Positions 20,690-32,640 are shown, numbered from the stretch's first letter. The stretch is DNA of 64,000 nucleotides from Euglena gracilis (GCA_039621445.1 CP154957.1:28778798-28842797); one strand, 5' to 3'. Notes: generated from the sequence alone by a model not told the origin. Numbers and translations are program-made.

Positions 20690-23385
20690 GGTCCGTATGC
20701 TGAAGCGCTGGCCGCGGTGGCGCGTCGCAGGGCGGCGAAATTGCTTTTTGGTCCAGCGATCCGTGGTGCGTTGAATGGAATTTTTATTTCTTCCGATATC
20801 TTCAGGAGTTTAGTAGTTTAGCAGTTTTTTGGGGTTTTTTTGTATTTCAATGTTAAGTAACCTCAAAAATCGCACATCAGAAAATGTATTGTGTGTGTTT
20901 TGCGGCGGCCCAACGAGGGCTGGGATAGGGTCGTTGTTGGGGGTTAATTTCAGAATCACAGATTTCACCAATAGTGCAATTAAATCCTTTTCCAACCTTC
21001 GGCCACATCTCAACATCCTCACCCCCTCTAGAGTTAAAAACCTTGTTTCCTCACTCTGACTCATTGTTAATCATATTAATATTTTGTTTTCAATCATACA
21101 TATGTATATATATGTGTGTGTGTGTGTATTCATTAGAAGTCTGGATCCGTAAAATCAAATTTGTTTTTTTCTCAACAATATTGGCCAGAAATCGAAACAG
21201 GTGCTTGAACAAAGACAAGCGTGCCACATTGTCAACAGAGAGTAATCTGCCTGGCAGAGGTGGTCTGCCTGCAGGTCTGTCTACAGGGTATGCTGTGGGG
21301 GCTGCGCCGTGATTTCTGTGCCCCCTCGAGAACCACTGCGCTCCCCTTTGCTCAGCTCTGCTGCCGGGTATATTTGCCTCTCCGGCGCGACGATATATCA
21401 GGGAGCTGCCTCTCGCGCTCTCGCGCTCTCGCACTCTCCACCTGTCCTCCCTTCCATTCATGCCCCGCCCTCTGCTGGTGGGCTGGGAGACTCCGTGCTG
21501 ACGTTCTCTACAGCCATGGGCAGGTTCTTTCGCAGTGAGGAATCTCTCCTCACTCCTCTCCTCGGGGGGGGGGGGCACAGGCAGGTTTTTTTGAAAGTTT
21601 ACTGTCCAGGATGAACTGATTGTGCGTACCTGCAGCATGAAGTCCTCCGTTCCAATAAGGTTGAGGCATTGTTTCATTTGAACCTTCCAGCCTATCGCAT
21701 TGGGAGAACGACATGGAACAAAGAAATTCTTCAATTAAACCACCCCATCACTTATCCTAAGAACCCTGTGCAGGGTTATTGTAAGGAGGGTGTCCAGGGT
21801 TTATGTCGGGGCATCATCCCCCATATTACCATCCCCACCAAGCAAACCTGGCCATTTGCAGACCACAATTTTTTCTATGCCGAATCTCTTCATTAATTCA
21901 TTCATTCATTGGTGACTCATTTGGGATCCAGCACTGATTCCAAAATATCATTGCACCAGCCTTCGCCTCGTCCTGGGGAAAAAACATTTGCCAAAAGGCT
22001 CAATTCCATTGGGTGAGATGCACAATGTCTCCTCATTCAGCAGATTATGCTGCAACGAGCATCATATTTTGGCTGCTGTTTTGTGGAGCCTTTTTCCCAA
22101 TAATAGATGTCTGGGAGGTTTAGGCAAGTTTCTCATACATTTGCAATGACACAATATATTACATTGCACGGAGAATTCATTACATACGTTACGTTTCATG
22201 GGTAAAGCAACGTGCCACTACATTTTACAGAGTTGTAAACGAGCGAGAATGGCTGAAGATTTAGCTGGGTGCTCGATTCCCCACGGTGGAAGGTGCGGTG
22301 CAGTGCGGCAGAGTCTGGCCAGCGTCCATTGGGACGGGCTCAGTACGGTCAGATGCTGGAGCGTGGCAGAGGGTCACTGCCACAACATGAAGCAATGGCT
22401 CTCATCTTTTTCTCAAGAGACACCAGGGAGCAAGGCGTCGCTCAAGCCGGAGGACACCCCATCCCCGGGGGGAGGGGGGCACAGCCCGATCCTTTCATCC
22501 TCCCCCATCGATGAGATTTTAATTCCTTTCTAGGTGCCCTCAGGCGAATGGACAGTGAGGGATGTTTTGCTTTTGGAGGTTGAAAATGGAGCCAAAATGG
22601 GCAAAAATGGGTCGAAAATTGGGCTGGGCAAAAAAAGAAGTTTTGAAGTTGGTCAAGAATTTTTTGACATTTGACATTTGGACCCAGTTCCAGCTGGGCG
22701 ACCCCAATGGGGGGTCAGCCAGCCCAAATTTTCCAGCCTCTGAGTTGCCCCCCCCCTGTCACTAAGCGACGCCCTGCCAGGGAATGCACCATGGCAGCCA
22801 AAACCAGGGAATGTCTCGAGCAAGATGGTTGGTGAAGGGCTGGCATTATTTTCACGTTTCACCCTCAACCTGGAGGAATCTGGAGAATGGGGAATGAGTG
22901 AACCAGCTCTGTTCAGTTGTTACAAAGTGTGTGTGTTTTTTGAAAGCATCCCTGACTCCCCCCTCCCTGCCAAAGATATGGTATTTTGTTGACCCGCTTC
23001 CTCCAGATGTAGTTACTTTTTGCTTTTGAGCTACCTCGACTGGATTTTATCAATGTCTATTTCAGTCTGATCCAGTCAGCTGGCCTCTCTTGTCCCTTTG
23101 GGTGCATGTCCAGCCGGCTTCCCCCCCCCCCAACCTCCCTATATTAATCATAATTTTACGTCTAGGCTGAGGTCCGATAAAGGTAACCGTACAGCAGGGC
23201 CAGCAAGAAAAAGTGATTTTGAAAATAACTCCCCAGGGCTGCCGGGTTATCAAAAGGCCCAATAGGAAATTTCAAGTCCATGCAACAACGCCCTATCTAG
23301 TGCCGGGGGATGCATTTGGAATTTTCCACATATTTGCGCATTCTGTTTTGCCAATTTTTTCGCATGTTTTTTGCGCCTTGTTCTT
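20690..23385. other. No gene recognised
   Basis: After the gene 2 stop the sequence is AT-richer with a short (TG)n run near 21118 and a (TCTCGCGC)n run near 21415. Open frames here lack third-position GC bias and family features. The patch 22230-22400 is GC-richer but I could not assign a product. Confidence 0.4.
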
Positions 23386-24085
23386 AATATAGATATAATT
23401 TCTGTAATTATAATATAATATAATATAACCATAACATATAATATACACCAATATAATAGAACACAATATAATATAAACACAATGAGTAATATATATAATA
23501 CATAATATATTATAATATAATATCAGCATTACTATAATATAATTAATATCCTATACTATCATAATATAATCAATATATAACTCTTAATATAATATATATA
23601 ATATAGTATAATATATATATTATAGTATTATAATATCATAAGTATAGTATCTCTATAGTACATAGAATAGTACTACTTCTATCTACCTAGTAGAATATAT
23701 CTATATATATATAATGTATACTCTACTAGCATAATCTAATATTATCATATACATTTATAATATATACATGTATAATATAGGATATATAATATAATATAAT
23801 TAAGCTAAGTATATTTATATATATAATAATATAATATGTTAATTTACATTAATATAATATAATCTATAATATATAGAATATTATATGTAAATATAATATA
23901 ATATACTAATATAATCAATATATATAATATAATGTTGATATAATATAATATACTATTACATACTTACATTCATTACTTACCTTTCATACAACCAGCATAT
24001 TAGCATAATATACACATGTTCATTAATTAATATATAATAATATAATGTTGTGTAATGTAATGTGCATTACAATAATCATTATCAT
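23385..24085. repeat. AT-rich (ATATA/TATAATA) region
   Basis: About 700 bases with more than 85 percent A+T, built from irregular ataat and tatata units. It directly precedes the 24094 element, whose target duplication TATGCAT belongs to it. Confidence 0.9.
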
Positions 24086-24093
24086 ATATGCAT

Positions 24094-24810
24094 CAGGGGG
24101 GGGGAATGCGTTTCGCATTTTTTTCGCATTTTTGCGCATTTTTTCGCATTTTTTTGCGCATTTTTCGATTTTTTTTGCGCATTTTTTTGCTTCTTAAGAA
24201 TTTACGGCTTTTTTTATATGTTGCAGTTTCATTTTGGTTTTTTTTATTTTGATTGTATATTATTAAATTGCTCCTTGACCAATGTTGCATTGCCGCTGAG
24301 TTATGTTGTTTGATTTGTGCTCTATTCTGCCCCTTTTTGAAAGAATTTTTTTGCGCATTTTTTGCGCTTTTTTTTTCCATTTCCCCACCTTTTTTTACAC
24401 TTTTTGGAGGCATTTTGTCCATATTCAAGAAAAAACCTTTGGGTGATGAGGTGTGGGTACTCATCCAATGATGATGAGGACACTAGGGTTTTCAGAGACC
24501 CCGCATCGAATCCTTCTCCCCTGGTCACAAGTACGGGGCACCATGGCTGACATTGTTGGTTATGGTGAACAGAGAGTGACGCCTTGCTCATGCATTTTTT
24601 TTTTACCAAAAATGCCTTCATTTCAGCTGTTTTTGGTGATTTTGGTTTAATTTTGGGCTCATTGTTGGAAATTTTTCTAAGTACTTTTTCCCTTAGGAAT
24701 GTACAAACTCGACGCATTTTTTGCGCATTTTTTTGTGCATTTTTTTTTGCATTTTTGCGCATTTTTGCGCATTTTTTTCCGAGGGCCGCCCAGCGCATTC
24801 CCCCCCCCTG
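24094..24810. mobile_element. Non-autonomous hAT-like TIR element
   Basis: The ends are CAGGGGGGGGGAATGCG and CGCATTCCCCCCCCTG, a 16-17 bp inverted repeat. The flanks are TATGCAT on both sides (24087-24093 and 24811-24817). Subterminal arrays of cgcattttt point outward-in from both ends. The same CAG-run-AAT..GCG end is found on the transposase-bearing element 40982-43041, so this copy is probably mobilised by it. The centre, about 24230-24700, has no coding sequence. Confidence 0.85.
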
Positions 24811-24924
24811 TATGCATGCATTACATATATGATATATGATCATGATATATATGACATATATATTGTATTATATCATTATGTTGTTATCATTGTATACATA
24901 ATAATATATTATATACCATGTGTA

Positions 24925-25276
24925 TTAACCCCCCAAGTAACATACCCGGGGGGTATATTATTTGGGCAGGCAAAGTCGGAGGCCTGGGGGAGGCATATTA
25001 TTTGGGCGCATTTTCAAAAGAAGAAAACTCAAGCAGACCCATGCAAAGACACATTTTTACATACTTTCTGCATTTTACACATTTTTAAAACTTTGTTTTG
25101 GGTTGGTGTTGCATAACTTTTTGGTACCAGGCATTTTTGCCAAAAATGTGTTGCTTTTGGACAGAAATTGAGCATTTTTCTCAATTTCATCTGGGATGTG
25201 GCAGGGGTCATATCATTTGGGCAACCAAAGTCCCCGTATATTATTTGGGGGGAGGGGGTTATAATTTGGGGGGTTA
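24925..25276. mobile_element. TIR element, TTAACCCCCC...GGGGGGTTA family
   Basis: The left end attaaccccccaagtaacata and the right end tataatttggggggtta are inverted copies, with inner repeats tatattatttgggc. It includes an internal acatactttctgcattttac segment. No coding capacity. Confidence 0.7.
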
Positions 25277-25452
25277 CATATGACAACATATAATAATTAT
25301 ATGGGGAGCTGGATAATGTGAACACGGTGAATATTTTACTTGTTCCTTGTTTGAGGCATGTGGATAGGAAAACTATCTCCAGTGGTTCAAATTCAAAACA
25401 TCGGTCATTCGAATCAAGCACAATTATGATTTCCACATCATGGCATGCAATA

Positions 25453-25876
25453 CAGGGGGGGGGATGCATTTCGCATTTTCCCCCGCATTTTTTGTCATTT
25501 TGCGCATTTCTTTGATTTTCCAAAAATACGCATTTTTGCGATTTATTTCGCATTTTTTTGTTGATTTTCTCTTTTTTTTTCAGGGCATTTTTTTTTGCTT
25601 TTTGATGCATTTTTTCACCCAATATCTCGCGTTTTTTGACCATTTTTTGCACTTTTTGCACTTTTTTTGCAATTTTTATTTTTTTTGAAGTTGACATTTT
25701 CTTTTCATAAGTCCATCATATTATTCGGGCAAATTTGGTGCCTTTTTTGCATCTTTTTGTTTTTTTTTGTATATTTTGTGATTTTTGTGCTTCTTCTCTC
25801 AAATTTTGCGCATTTCTACCAATTTTCCCCAAAATGCATTTTTTTGCTTGAGGCCAGGCTGGCACATTTCCCCCTG
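25453..25876. mobile_element. Non-autonomous hAT-like TIR element
   Basis: The left end CAGGGGGGGGGATGCATTTC and the right end CACATTTCCCCCTG are imperfect inverted repeats. The flanks are GCAATA at 25447-25452 and GCAATA at 25877-25882. It is filled with gcattttt units like 24094-24810. Confidence 0.75.
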
Positions 25877-26269
25877 GCAATAGCAGTAAAATACCAGACC
25901 TGAAAGGCAGAAGCAGCAGGGAATTTAGGAAAGTATCATTTTCTCCAGGGAAAGATTTTCATCATGCAACTAAACATCCCCATCCCAACTCTAAAGCCCC
26001 CCAATTATGTAAAGCCCCCCCAGGAGGGTTTGTTTTTGCCACTTAAATTCAAAGCCCTCTCATGTAAATGCCCCCCAATGGTGTGACTGAGGAAAAGTGT
26101 TTACGTGAATGTAACAATTTTTCAGAATTTGCACATTTTGGGGTAAAATAGGAGGAACAACAAAAATTTGGTATAAAATTGGTATTTGAAGATAGTTGAA
26201 GGCCGCCAAAGTTTATCCCCAGAAAAGTTTGATCCCCCCCAAGTATACCACCCCCCTGAGGGTCTTAAA

Positions 26270-26640
26270 ATCCCGCCAAAGATAAAACTGGGGGGATTTT
26301 ATATTTAAGCGGGCTATATTTCAATTCATTTTGATAAATTTTGGGAACATCCCGATTCCAAAGTTTCCGGAATTTTTGACAAAAATTTCGGTGCCAGAGG
26401 AGCATCGATCCCAATCGTGGATTCTTTCCAAGACGATAAAAAATCCCAGCAATAAAGAAAGCACTAGGAAAATGAATATTGCAAAAAAAAGCGCAGAACT
26501 TGCCAAAATCGAAACACGCAAAAAAGAAAAAGAATGAAGGCATCATGTTTCCCCCCCTGTTCAACCCCCCCCCCCCTCTGAACCGTTTGAACCCAAAGAG
26601 TCTGAAATGGTCCATTTCCCACTGAACCCCTCAAGAGGAT
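26270..26640. other. No gene recognised
   Basis: A degenerate C-run/G-run block with an AT-rich centre. The open frames on both strands lack coding bias. Confidence 0.35.
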
Positions 26641-26974
26641 GGGGAGTGCCCCAAATCTGAAGAACCGAACAACACAAAAATCCCATTGCTCGGTGGCCTC
26701 ATCAGAAGTGACACACGTAGCAAGAGGTTCGGGGGCAGTGCATCCATCTGTGTTGCCAAATAAAGTTGCGCTCTCTCTGCCTGGCAGTGGACCATTGCCC
26801 TGCAACCAAAGCCACACAGGTAAGTATCAGAATGTTACTAAGTTGGGTGAACTGCTGGGCAGAGGTAATGGCCCATCTGGGAACCTTTATGAGCCTCAGA
26901 AAGGGCCAGGATTCCACCCCCTTCTAATCGGTGATCCCTCCCCCATCCCAGAATGCCAATCACATACCTCCCCC

Positions 26975-27135
26975 CCTCCTCCTTACATGCAAACTTGGCC
27001 CCCCAAAATTGGCCTTCGTCCTTTTGCACATCGCCGCCAAAGTGCTTAACATACAAAGTTAGCCCCCCTAAGGTTGGCTCCGTGGCCTTACCTTCAATCA
27101 TGGCCCGGGCCAAGCGCCTGGGGGGGGGGGGGTGC
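26975..27135. repeat. R9 repeat (ggccttcaatcatggcc motif)
   Basis: Order of motifs: cccctcctccttacatgcaa, cggccttttgcacttcgccgcc-like, aaggttggcccc-like, cttcaatcatggcccgggccaagcgcc. The copy at 32935-33130 has the same order in the same orientation. There is a CpG-rich right end and no coding capacity. Confidence 0.7.
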
Positions 27136-27450
27136 CCCCTCCAGGAAACTGACTGACTCGAGACAAGTCAGCGAGTGCAGAGGTTGGAGACAGGTCCCTA
27201 TTGGGCAGGTCAGCAGGCACAGAGACCAGAGTAATTCCTGCGATCCTTGAGACATCCCCTGGCCGAAAGCCCGGTTTGCCCTCCTGCGTTTTGAATCCCA
27301 CTGCTCCTCTAATTCATTCACCACTGCATGACGCTTTGAGGTTTCCATTGAGAGGACATCGTTGTTGCACACAGCAAAACCAAATTGTATGTTGGCCATT
27401 TCTGTTTTTTTTTTGAACAATACTCGCAATCAAAATTGGCAGCAAGACAG

Positions 27451-27982
27451 CAGAGGGGGAAATATCCAAATTGCATAATTTGCATTTTTTGCATAGTTTG
27501 CCTTTTCGAGTTTTTGGGGGCAATTGCACACACAAATTGAAGTTGCATATACACATTTTGGACCAATTTTGCATTCTTAGTAGTTGCAAAATGAAATACA
27601 AGTGCATGCAACTGGCAAACCAACCATGTCATTTTGGAAGTTTGCACCACACTTTTTTTAGTGTGGCATTTTTTTTGGTGCTTTTCTTGACTTTTTTTAG
27701 CATTTTTTTCTCAAAAAGTGTGCCAGCACTGCTTTGTTTATGCTTTTATGCATTTTGTTGAAGAAAAGTGGGAATAATGACCCAAAACATGCACCGTGAT
27801 ACATAACCACAAATTACAAAGTGAAAAATTATCCCTGGAGTTGGTGAAAAATTTTTCCTCCTCTGCAATCAAAGTGAACATCCCCGGGGAGCTCCTGAAG
27901 GAAGGAAGGCATTTACATACAACTTGCATTTTTTTTACATTGCACACTTTTAGGGCCTTGTTGCATATCCCTCCCCCCCCCC
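27451..27982. mobile_element. TIR element with 7/8-bp target duplication
   Basis: The left end cagagggggaaatatcc and the right end ggatat-gcaac complement with C-run cccctcccccccccc are inverted (gggggaaatat versus gggagggatat). The flanks are CAAGACAG (27443-27450) and AAAGACAG (27983-27990). Subterminal ttgcat units occur at both ends. No coding capacity. Confidence 0.7.
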
Positions 27983-28059
27983 AAAGACAGGCCGACAGGC
28001 TGGTGCAACCCTCCATCAGGATCCCCGTCTGTCGGGGGAAGCGTTCTGTGTCGTGACAG

Positions 28060-28215
28060 AAACAACTGCCCTCCCCACTCTCCTCGATACGCTGTTCGCT
28101 GCTGCGTGCTGGACTGTTTGGTCGCTGCGCCAGCCTGAGAGCCCACTCATGCCGCCGAGGATGGAGGCCAAAACACCCGAGGCCCCGTCGTTTAGGCTCA
28201 CCGGTGTCCATTGTT
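28060..28215 (+). CDS. Weak candidate exon
   Basis: The frame reads LPTLLDTLFAAACWTVWSLR followed by QPESPLMPPRMEAKTPEAPS, with about 70 percent G/C at third positions and a short hydrophobic segment. No homology, boundary or partner exon is established. The minus strand is also open here (GASGVLASILGGMSGLSGW). Confidence 0.25.
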
Positions 28216-28518
28216 CAAATTGCAGGGTTTTTGTCGAGGTATCGTTGATGTTGGAAACTAATGATGGCTCAGCAATCAGCATATGTGCCTGTGCTGAACA
28301 TTGGTGCAGTGACAAAAGCACACAAAATTTGATTTGCCGTCTATATTTTGTTGCTTTAATGATAAAATACACCCGCAAACGTTTTTTTACGGGTTGTGGG
28401 GGTGGGTGGGTGGGTTGCCTTCCTGGGGGGGCTGAGGGCTGTGGTGTTCTGTTTTAGTGTTGGGGGCTGGCTTGGTGTTATTTTCTGCAACGTTTACAAT
28501 TTGTGTAGTAGAGGTTTA

Positions 28519-28973
28519 TTAAACCCCCCCAAATAGAAGCCCCCCCCCCGAATAGTCCCCCCCCCCTAATAGAAGCCCCCCCCTCAGTTTTCGACCAAAA
28601 TTCTGAATAGTGCCCCCCCCCCCCCGAATAGTAGGCCGCTCCCCGTGCCCGTGGATTGTCTGTCAATTGGGACGGACGGCAAGTGCTTTGGCTCCTTCAG
28701 CCTTGGGTTTAATGAGGGTTGGGTGAGTTTACGTGGTGAGTTTAGTTTATGATCCAATGCATCCACAAGAGTAACATTTTGCAGCAAATTTGACATGGCT
28801 TGGAAAGGTAAGACGTGTAAACCCACAAAGAAATTTCTTCAATGATGCTCGGACCCCCTGGTTTTCGACCACTTTTTCGAATAGTGCCCCCCCCCCGAAT
28901 AGAAGCCCCCCCTCGATTTTCGACCAACGTTCCGAATAGAAGCCCCCGGGGCTTCTATTTGGGGGGGGGGTTA
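28519..28973. mobile_element. TIR element, TTAAACCCCCC...GGGGGGTTA family
   Basis: The left end ttaaacccccccaaatagaa and the right end ttctatttggggggggggtta are near-perfect inverted repeats. Inner repeats gaatagaagccccccc and ttttcgaccaa are present on both sides. The internal 28640-28830 segment is unique and noncoding. Confidence 0.8.
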
Positions 28974-29158
28974 GGAGTTGTTTATGCCACACAATGTGCC
29001 TGCCAAAGAGCATTTGGTTTTTTTCTTCAATTGGGTCTGGGTGTTTTGTTGGAGACATGACGCTGAGAGTTGACCCTCCACCTGGGAGCCACCCATGGCA
29101 CGACGCGTCCGATGGGGGTGCACCCCCCACCGGGAAACTCCACATCATCCCCTCTGGC

Positions 29159-29254
29159 CATGGGCTCACCCATGCTTTTTTGGCTCGCTGTCTCCGTCGC
29201 CTGTGCTTTGCACTGCGGACTGAGTGCAGTTTGTTCAAACGATGCTGAGCTGTG
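29159..29254 (+). CDS. Weak candidate first exon with signal-peptide-like start
   Basis: From ATG 29159 the frame reads MGSPMLFWLAVSVACALHCG then LSAVCSNDAEL, an N-terminal hydrophobic stretch with small residues, like a signal peptide. There is no strong codon bias and no downstream exon could be linked. Confidence 0.25.
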
Positions 29255-29494
29255 GGCTTTTGTAGGTTGCAAACTAATTACCCTTCCCCATTGTCCAAGG
29301 CACGTGTCATTGACACACACTCCGTGTCAACAACATTTTTCCGGAACAAAATTTTTATTTGTGTTGACTAGAGAAGGACGTTCAGCCAGGGCACTTGAAA
29401 ATTGCTTCTCATCTTCTTCTCAGCCATGGCTTTGAATGTTTTCTCCAATACATTCGGTGATTTGGTTCAATATGAGAGGTCAAATGGTGCAACT

Positions 29495-29815
29495 GGAGGC
29501 CATGGTGATTGGGCTGGAGGGGGACCCCTCAACTGCCAAAGGGGGTCTGCACCAACCCCAGGGGTACCTGGGACCCCCTCAAAAAGGTCAAAACTTTGCT
29601 TTCCGGTACCCATGATTTCTGCATCCTTGACACATCATTGCCCAAAAAGTGCACAAAAATGGCTTTTTGGCTGTTTGGTGGGGGCAAAGCGCCGAGCCGA
29701 AAAATCGGTTACCCGGACCACACCACTGTTAGGTGGGAGGGGGGTATCCCCCCCCCCCCCCCCCCCTGGTGGGGAGTCCGACCCCCCCTCACCTGCCCTT
29801 ATCTCGCAGCCTGAG
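29495..29815. repeat. R1-like repeat
   Basis: R1 core order is visible: ggggacccctcaactgcc, aaaaaggtcaaaactttgc, gcccaaaaagtgcacaaaaatggc, ggttacccggaccacaccactgttaggtggg, then C-runs. The termini are eroded. Confidence 0.6.
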
Positions 29816-31605
29816 GTAACTCAACACAATATTGCTATAAAACCCACCATTTCCCTCCATACTCTTGCCAGGGTTGGGGCAGAGGCAACAAATGCAAGCC
29901 GTCGCAAATGTCCAGCAAATGCCACTAACAAATTTGTGCAGAAACAAAAGGGAACACAAAGAGGGCGGGGACCCTGTGTGTGCATCTGACCCAGATAAAC
30001 ACTCAATGTTTGGGAACGTTTCTGAGCTCAGCGTCGGCGAAGTCCATCAGCTGTGCATCCACCAGGTGACTCTCCCTTCCCCTGTTAACCCCTTCCTCCA
30101 TATACCACAGCTTTCTCCACAGGTCTTTCACCATCCACAACCAGCCACTCTTTTTCCATCTCTCCTTTGTGCTGTAAAAAAAAATGGCAATTTTCCTTGA
30201 AAATAGTTGCAATTGGCGATAGACAGTGATTTTTTTTATTGTGATCGTCATGTTTATGCTTGCTCCATTTATTAACCACATCACGCTTGTGGTCGTGATG
30301 GCTATGGCGATTGGCAGAAGTGACAGTAATATGCACAAAATAATATGGATAAAACAAAGATCTGAGAAGCTTTGGTCTGTTTTCCAAAGTGTATGAGCAC
30401 CCCCAAATCATGTTTTTTGAATTTTCTCATTTTTAAGGTGATTGTCACAGATATCAGAACTTCCATTTCAAAGGTGGATTTTTGTCGGGGATCAGGGAAT
30501 CAGTTTTTTTCCTCACCACCCCCAGATATTGTCCCTCAGAAACTGTCCACTTTCCTCCACACGTTTCCCAGTTTCTTTGCAAACTGTCTCCAACCCCTGT
30601 TCTCATTGATTATCCTCTTTAAAAAAAAAATGGTTTTGTGATTTTTGATTGAAATTTTGTTTTCTGAAGGTGAAAAAGGGATCAAAATTTTCAAGGAAAA
30701 AAATCTTTTTGGCCGGGGTCTAAATTGTTCATTTTGTTCACTCTGACGAGACCTCCTGCAAAACTGCCTCCATACTCACTGATCTGTTCTTTTCGGAGTC
30801 TGCTTCCTCGCTCTGTGTTCGCTTGTTTGCCTGGAGACAGTTTCTTTGGAGAGGTTATCCCCCCTCATGCTGTATGACCACCCATGTCCAACAACTGCAG
30901 GTTGGAGGGCTGGGCAAACCCCTCCCCCTGGTTGTTGACCGCAAGTTAGTGCCACACGAAGGGTGCGGTAGGTGAGATTTCTCCTTTCGGCGCCTTTTTC
31001 TTTATCATCATTTTCCCCTCCCCATTTTCTTCCACTGTAAGATTTATTTCTGTATTTTTGAAACATATAATTTAACCTTCAAATATTTGTCTTTTTTTGC
31101 TCAAACGTTGTGAATGGCCATTATTTCTGCCAATGTTGAACTTAGGCTAAAACAGTTCGTTTTCACGTGAATGATTGTTTTTGAAATAGTTTCTCATTTT
31201 GTATTGTGTTGTGTTGCCACATCTCATAACTCGTCACAGATGGCATACTTTGTGACCTTTTTCCGCGTCTTTTGTATTGCCTTTTGCACCCGAACTGAAT
31301 GCATCCCATTTTGAAGTGCAAAGGGTCGCTGCTTGCTGCTTCCCTCCCAACACCACGAGTTGCGGATGGACGTGCTCAGGGTTTCCTTCCCAATAGCCTC
31401 GCCATCTTATGCTGTAGGGCTCCACTCCAGTCAGGGCCATACAGAGACGCCTCCAAACACCCCAATGTGGGTGCCTGAGAGAGAGATGAGGCGGGTAGAC
31501 AAGATTGAAGGTATGCTTTCGCGACTCAACAGTGACGCATTACACCGATCATGAGAAACATGAGAAACTTCCCACCTCCCCCAAAATGAAAATGGAACCC
31601 CATGG
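29816..31605. other. No gene recognised
   Basis: Unique-looking AT-rich sequence. Open frames lack third-position bias, and no domain was recognised on either strand. Confidence 0.35.
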
Positions 31606-31613
31606 GTCGGGAT

Positions 31614-31867
31614 CGGGCTTGTGCTTAGTCGGGTGCCTTCCCCACGGGAGGGGGTTCTAGGGGCAGGCACCCCATAGCACCCGTCCGATCTCCCCCGGGG
31701 GGGGGGTAGGGTTTTTGGGGGTGCCTGCCCATAGCAGGCACCCCCCTCCGACCCCGGCGCCTTTGGCACCGGGGGCCCGGAAAAGGCCATTTTCAATGAA
31801 AATTCTCTGGGTCCCCCCCCCCCCCGGACCCCCCTCCCCCCCACCCCGGTCAGTAAGCACAAGCCTG
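31614..31867 (+). mobile_element. R4 TIR element with exact 8-bp target duplication
   Basis: The ends are CGGGCTTGTGCTTA (31614-31627) and TAAGCACAAGCCTG (31854-31867), a 14-bp inverted pair with one G.U. The flanks are GTCGGGAT (31606-31613) and GTCGGGAT (31868-31875). The interior carries caggcacc motifs and a C-run. At 254 bp it has no coding capacity. It interrupts sequence that becomes GC-rich and exon-like immediately downstream. Confidence 0.9.
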
Positions 31868-32018
31868 GTCGGGATCCGGGAGATTGTTCGGCCAAATGGG
31901 CAGATCGGGGCCACCCCCAAACCGTCAGGCCGTCCCACACGGTCCTGCCCCCGGCCCTGCCCTCCGCTGGCTGGTCCGCTGTCCCCCGCAGCCCGCCTCC
32001 CCCCCCGCGGCATGGCGT
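31868..32018 (+). CDS. Candidate coding stretch, gene 3 (product unknown)
   Basis: After the R4 element the frame reads VGIREIVRPNGQIGATPKPS then GRPTRSCPRPCPPLAGPLSP then AARLPPRGMA, ending at TAG 32016-32018. GC rises to about 70 percent. The second half is proline/arginine-rich and may already be out of frame or intronic, so the stop may not be real. The minus strand is also open. No family is recognised. Confidence 0.3.
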
Positions 32019-32022
32019 AGCC

Positions 32023-32173
32023 GTGCACAGCGGCATGCCCGCGGCAGAGGCCCTGCGGCCCTTCCAGCCAGCCTCCAGCCGGGATGCAGCCGGGGTACAG
32101 CGTCCCCCTCCTCCCCCTCCTCTCCCTCCCTCCCTCGCCACCCCCCTCCGTGAGGCTGCGGATGTCCCCCAGC
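32023..32173 (+). CDS. Candidate coding stretch, gene 3, before the R1 insertion
   Basis: The frame VHSGMPAAEALRPFQPASSR followed by DAAGVQ has good third-position GC. A different frame near the end reads RLRMSPS into the R1 target site and continues beyond the element as TLITCDQLMVHRGG. At least one intron or frame change lies between, and I could not place it. Confidence 0.3.
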
Positions 32174-32576
32174 CAGGGTTCGATATAAGGAGGGCGTACA
32201 TGGTTTAGGTGGGGGGGGTGTCCCCCCCACCCCCCCCCCTCCTGGCCCGCAGGGGGGGGTCCGGACCACCCCCCCACCTGCCAGGGGGGTCCGGACCGAC
32301 CCTGGGGGGGGTACCCAGGACCCCCCCAAAAAGGGTCAATTTTTTCCTCCGGCGCTTTGCGCCGAAAATTTTTGCATTTTTGGCCAATTTTTGCCCAAAA
32401 AGTGCCCAAAATGGCACTTTTGGTCGATTTGAGGGGTCAAAAATTTTCGGTCACCCTGACCGCGCCACTGTTTAGGTGGGGGGGGTGTCCCCCTCCACCC
32501 CCCCCCCCCTCCTGGCCTGCAGGGGGGGGGGGGGGTCCGGACCACCCCCCCCCTCCTCTCCTTATATCGAACCCTG
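32174..32576 (+). mobile_element. R1 TIR element, intact, with exact 8-bp target duplication
   Basis: The ends are CAGGGTTCGATATAAGG (32174-32190) and CCTTATATCGAACCCTG (32560-32576), a perfect 17-bp inverted repeat that starts CAG and ends CTG. The flanks are CCCCCAGC on both sides (32166-32173, 32577-32584). The interior holds two gtttaggtgggg blocks with C-runs and G-runs, a cggcgctttgcgccg palindrome and a gcccaaaatggc core. No coding capacity. Removing the element and one flank copy rejoins a GC-rich frame, MSPSTLITCDQLMVH. Confidence 0.92.
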
Positions 32577-32640
32577 CCCCCAGCACGCTCATCACGTGTG
32601 ACCAGCTGATGGTGCACCGCGGCGGTTTCCACAGACATGC
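32577..32640 (+). CDS. Candidate coding stretch, gene 3, after the R1 insertion
   Basis: It continues as STLITCDQLMVHRGGFHRHA with mainly G/C third positions, then loses bias after about 32640. The link to 32150-32173 rests on the exact target duplication. Function unknown. Confidence 0.35.

Noticed and set aside
21300-21540. GC-rich patch as an exon
   Set aside because: Frames on both strands lack third-position bias and contain a ctcgcgct tandem run; no family match.
32174-32190. ggttcgata in R1 ends as a tRNA B box
   Set aside because: It is part of a perfect terminal inverted repeat; no cloverleaf or A box is present.
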